From assembly GCA_002291465.1 (NCBI GenBank), contig CP021238.1:2232001-2296000 (forward strand): a stretch of 64,000 nt of DNA, read 5' to 3'. The notes under the pieces are model-generated. The model was not told the origin of the DNA and ran no database searches. It saw only the letters and a list, made by a program, of their open reading frames with translations. Numbering within the stretch: the first letter of the stretch is position 1; every line of letters starts with the position of its first letter. The stretch comes from Mycobacterium lepraemurium. GTDB lineage: Bacteria; Actinomycetota; Actinomycetes; Mycobacteriales; Mycobacteriaceae. A program made the translations under genes and the position numbers. Of the stretch, positions 63,818 through 64,000 are shown piece after piece.

Positions 63818-64000
63818 TCCACCCGTTGCCGCCCGTCCTGTTCTGGGCGCCAGGGTAGGAGCGGAGATGCGGTCGTCCCGCCAACGAGCCGCGGCTCAAA
63901 TGGAATTCATCAGATCGGCGGTGAAGGATATGGATTTTCCATGGATTCACCCGCCGCACCCAGCCGTCGGTTGACCGCCCGCCTAGCCCCGCCTGGCGCC
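63818..64000. other. Unassigned sequence at the window edge beyond the erg3 breakpoint
   Basis: No supported coding region. A short, more A+T-rich patch (about 63898-63950) with several stops in both directions looks non-coding. It replaces the expected 5' half of the desaturase gene and may mark a deletion or rearrangement junction. Confidence 0.35.

Overview
The window is GC-rich actinobacterial DNA whose gene order matches, in inverted orientation, the Mycobacterium tuberculosis block Rv1870c to Rv1814. Recognisable members include adhA-apa-modCBA, ndh, blaI/blaR-like, gnd1-guaB1, glcB, gcvB, garA, gcvH, pgsA2, secA2, ilvG, bacA and an erg3-like gene. The urease operon and the PE_PGRS genes found between these markers in M. 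tuberculosis are missing, and a mycobactin 'mbt-2' locus (mbtL-mbtM-mbtN plus divergent mbtK) lies beside guaB1. I recall this arrangement from the M. avium complex. The most striking property is gene decay. About seventeen genes carry frameshifts, nonsense substitutions or short tandem duplications, while most housekeeping neighbours are intact. An M. avium-like backbone with this much decay is what has been described for Mycobacterium lepraemurium. That species assignment is inference.

Layout. 1-9.4 kb: a strongly decayed block (nitroreductase fragment, Rv1870c-like, DUF72, Rv1868-like and Rv1866-like CoA-transferase pseudogenes) around an intact ferredoxin reductase and thiolase-like gene. 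9.6-16 kb: second uppP paralogue, an SDR, a broken phosphoketolase, a broken CPBP protease, intact adhA and a small membrane protein. 16-21 kb: apa, modC, modB and modA, with a broken MpaB-type oxygenase between modB and modA. 21.5-25.8 kb: SDR, broken F420-dependent oxidoreductase, a secreted DUF4189 protein, ndh and an iron-box-linked thioesterase. 26-30.6 kb: blaI/blaR-like pair, gnd1, guaB1. 30.7-34.4 kb: mbt-2 with IdeR-type boxes at both ends; three of its four genes are broken. 34.7-43.7 kb: two CNNM/CorC-like membrane proteins, glcB, a VWA-domain membrane protein, a second broken MpaB gene and a TetR regulator. 43.7-50.3 kb: glycine cleavage and regulation (gcvB behind a tandem glycine riboswitch, two MerR-type regulators, a DUF151 protein, garA, gcvH). 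50.4-52.4 kb: the Rv1823-Rv1825 cluster, damaged by a frameshift and a 53-bp perfect inverted repeat. 52.4-59.1 kb: pgsA2, secA2, ilvG and divergent bacA, all intact. 59-64 kb: FAD oxidoreductase, VOC protein, broken Rv1816-like TetR, DUF385 protein, secreted trypsin-like protease, and a broken erg3-like desaturase at the edge.

Functional reading. What survives is central carbon and amino-acid metabolism (6-phosphogluconate dehydrogenase, malate synthase, glycine cleavage with its GarA switch, IlvG), respiration (Ndh), protein export (SecA2), B12/peptide import (BacA), molybdate transport and envelope proteins (Apa, UppP, PgsA2). What has decayed is accessory: siderophore lipidation, phosphoketolase bypass, oxygenases, F420 oxidoreductase, CoA-transferase, sterol-desaturase-like protein and several regulators. 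This resembles host-dependent reductive evolution. The nonsense substitutions and exact 10- and 20-bp duplications are hard to explain as sequencing error, but single-base frameshifts in GC-rich runs should be confirmed from reads.
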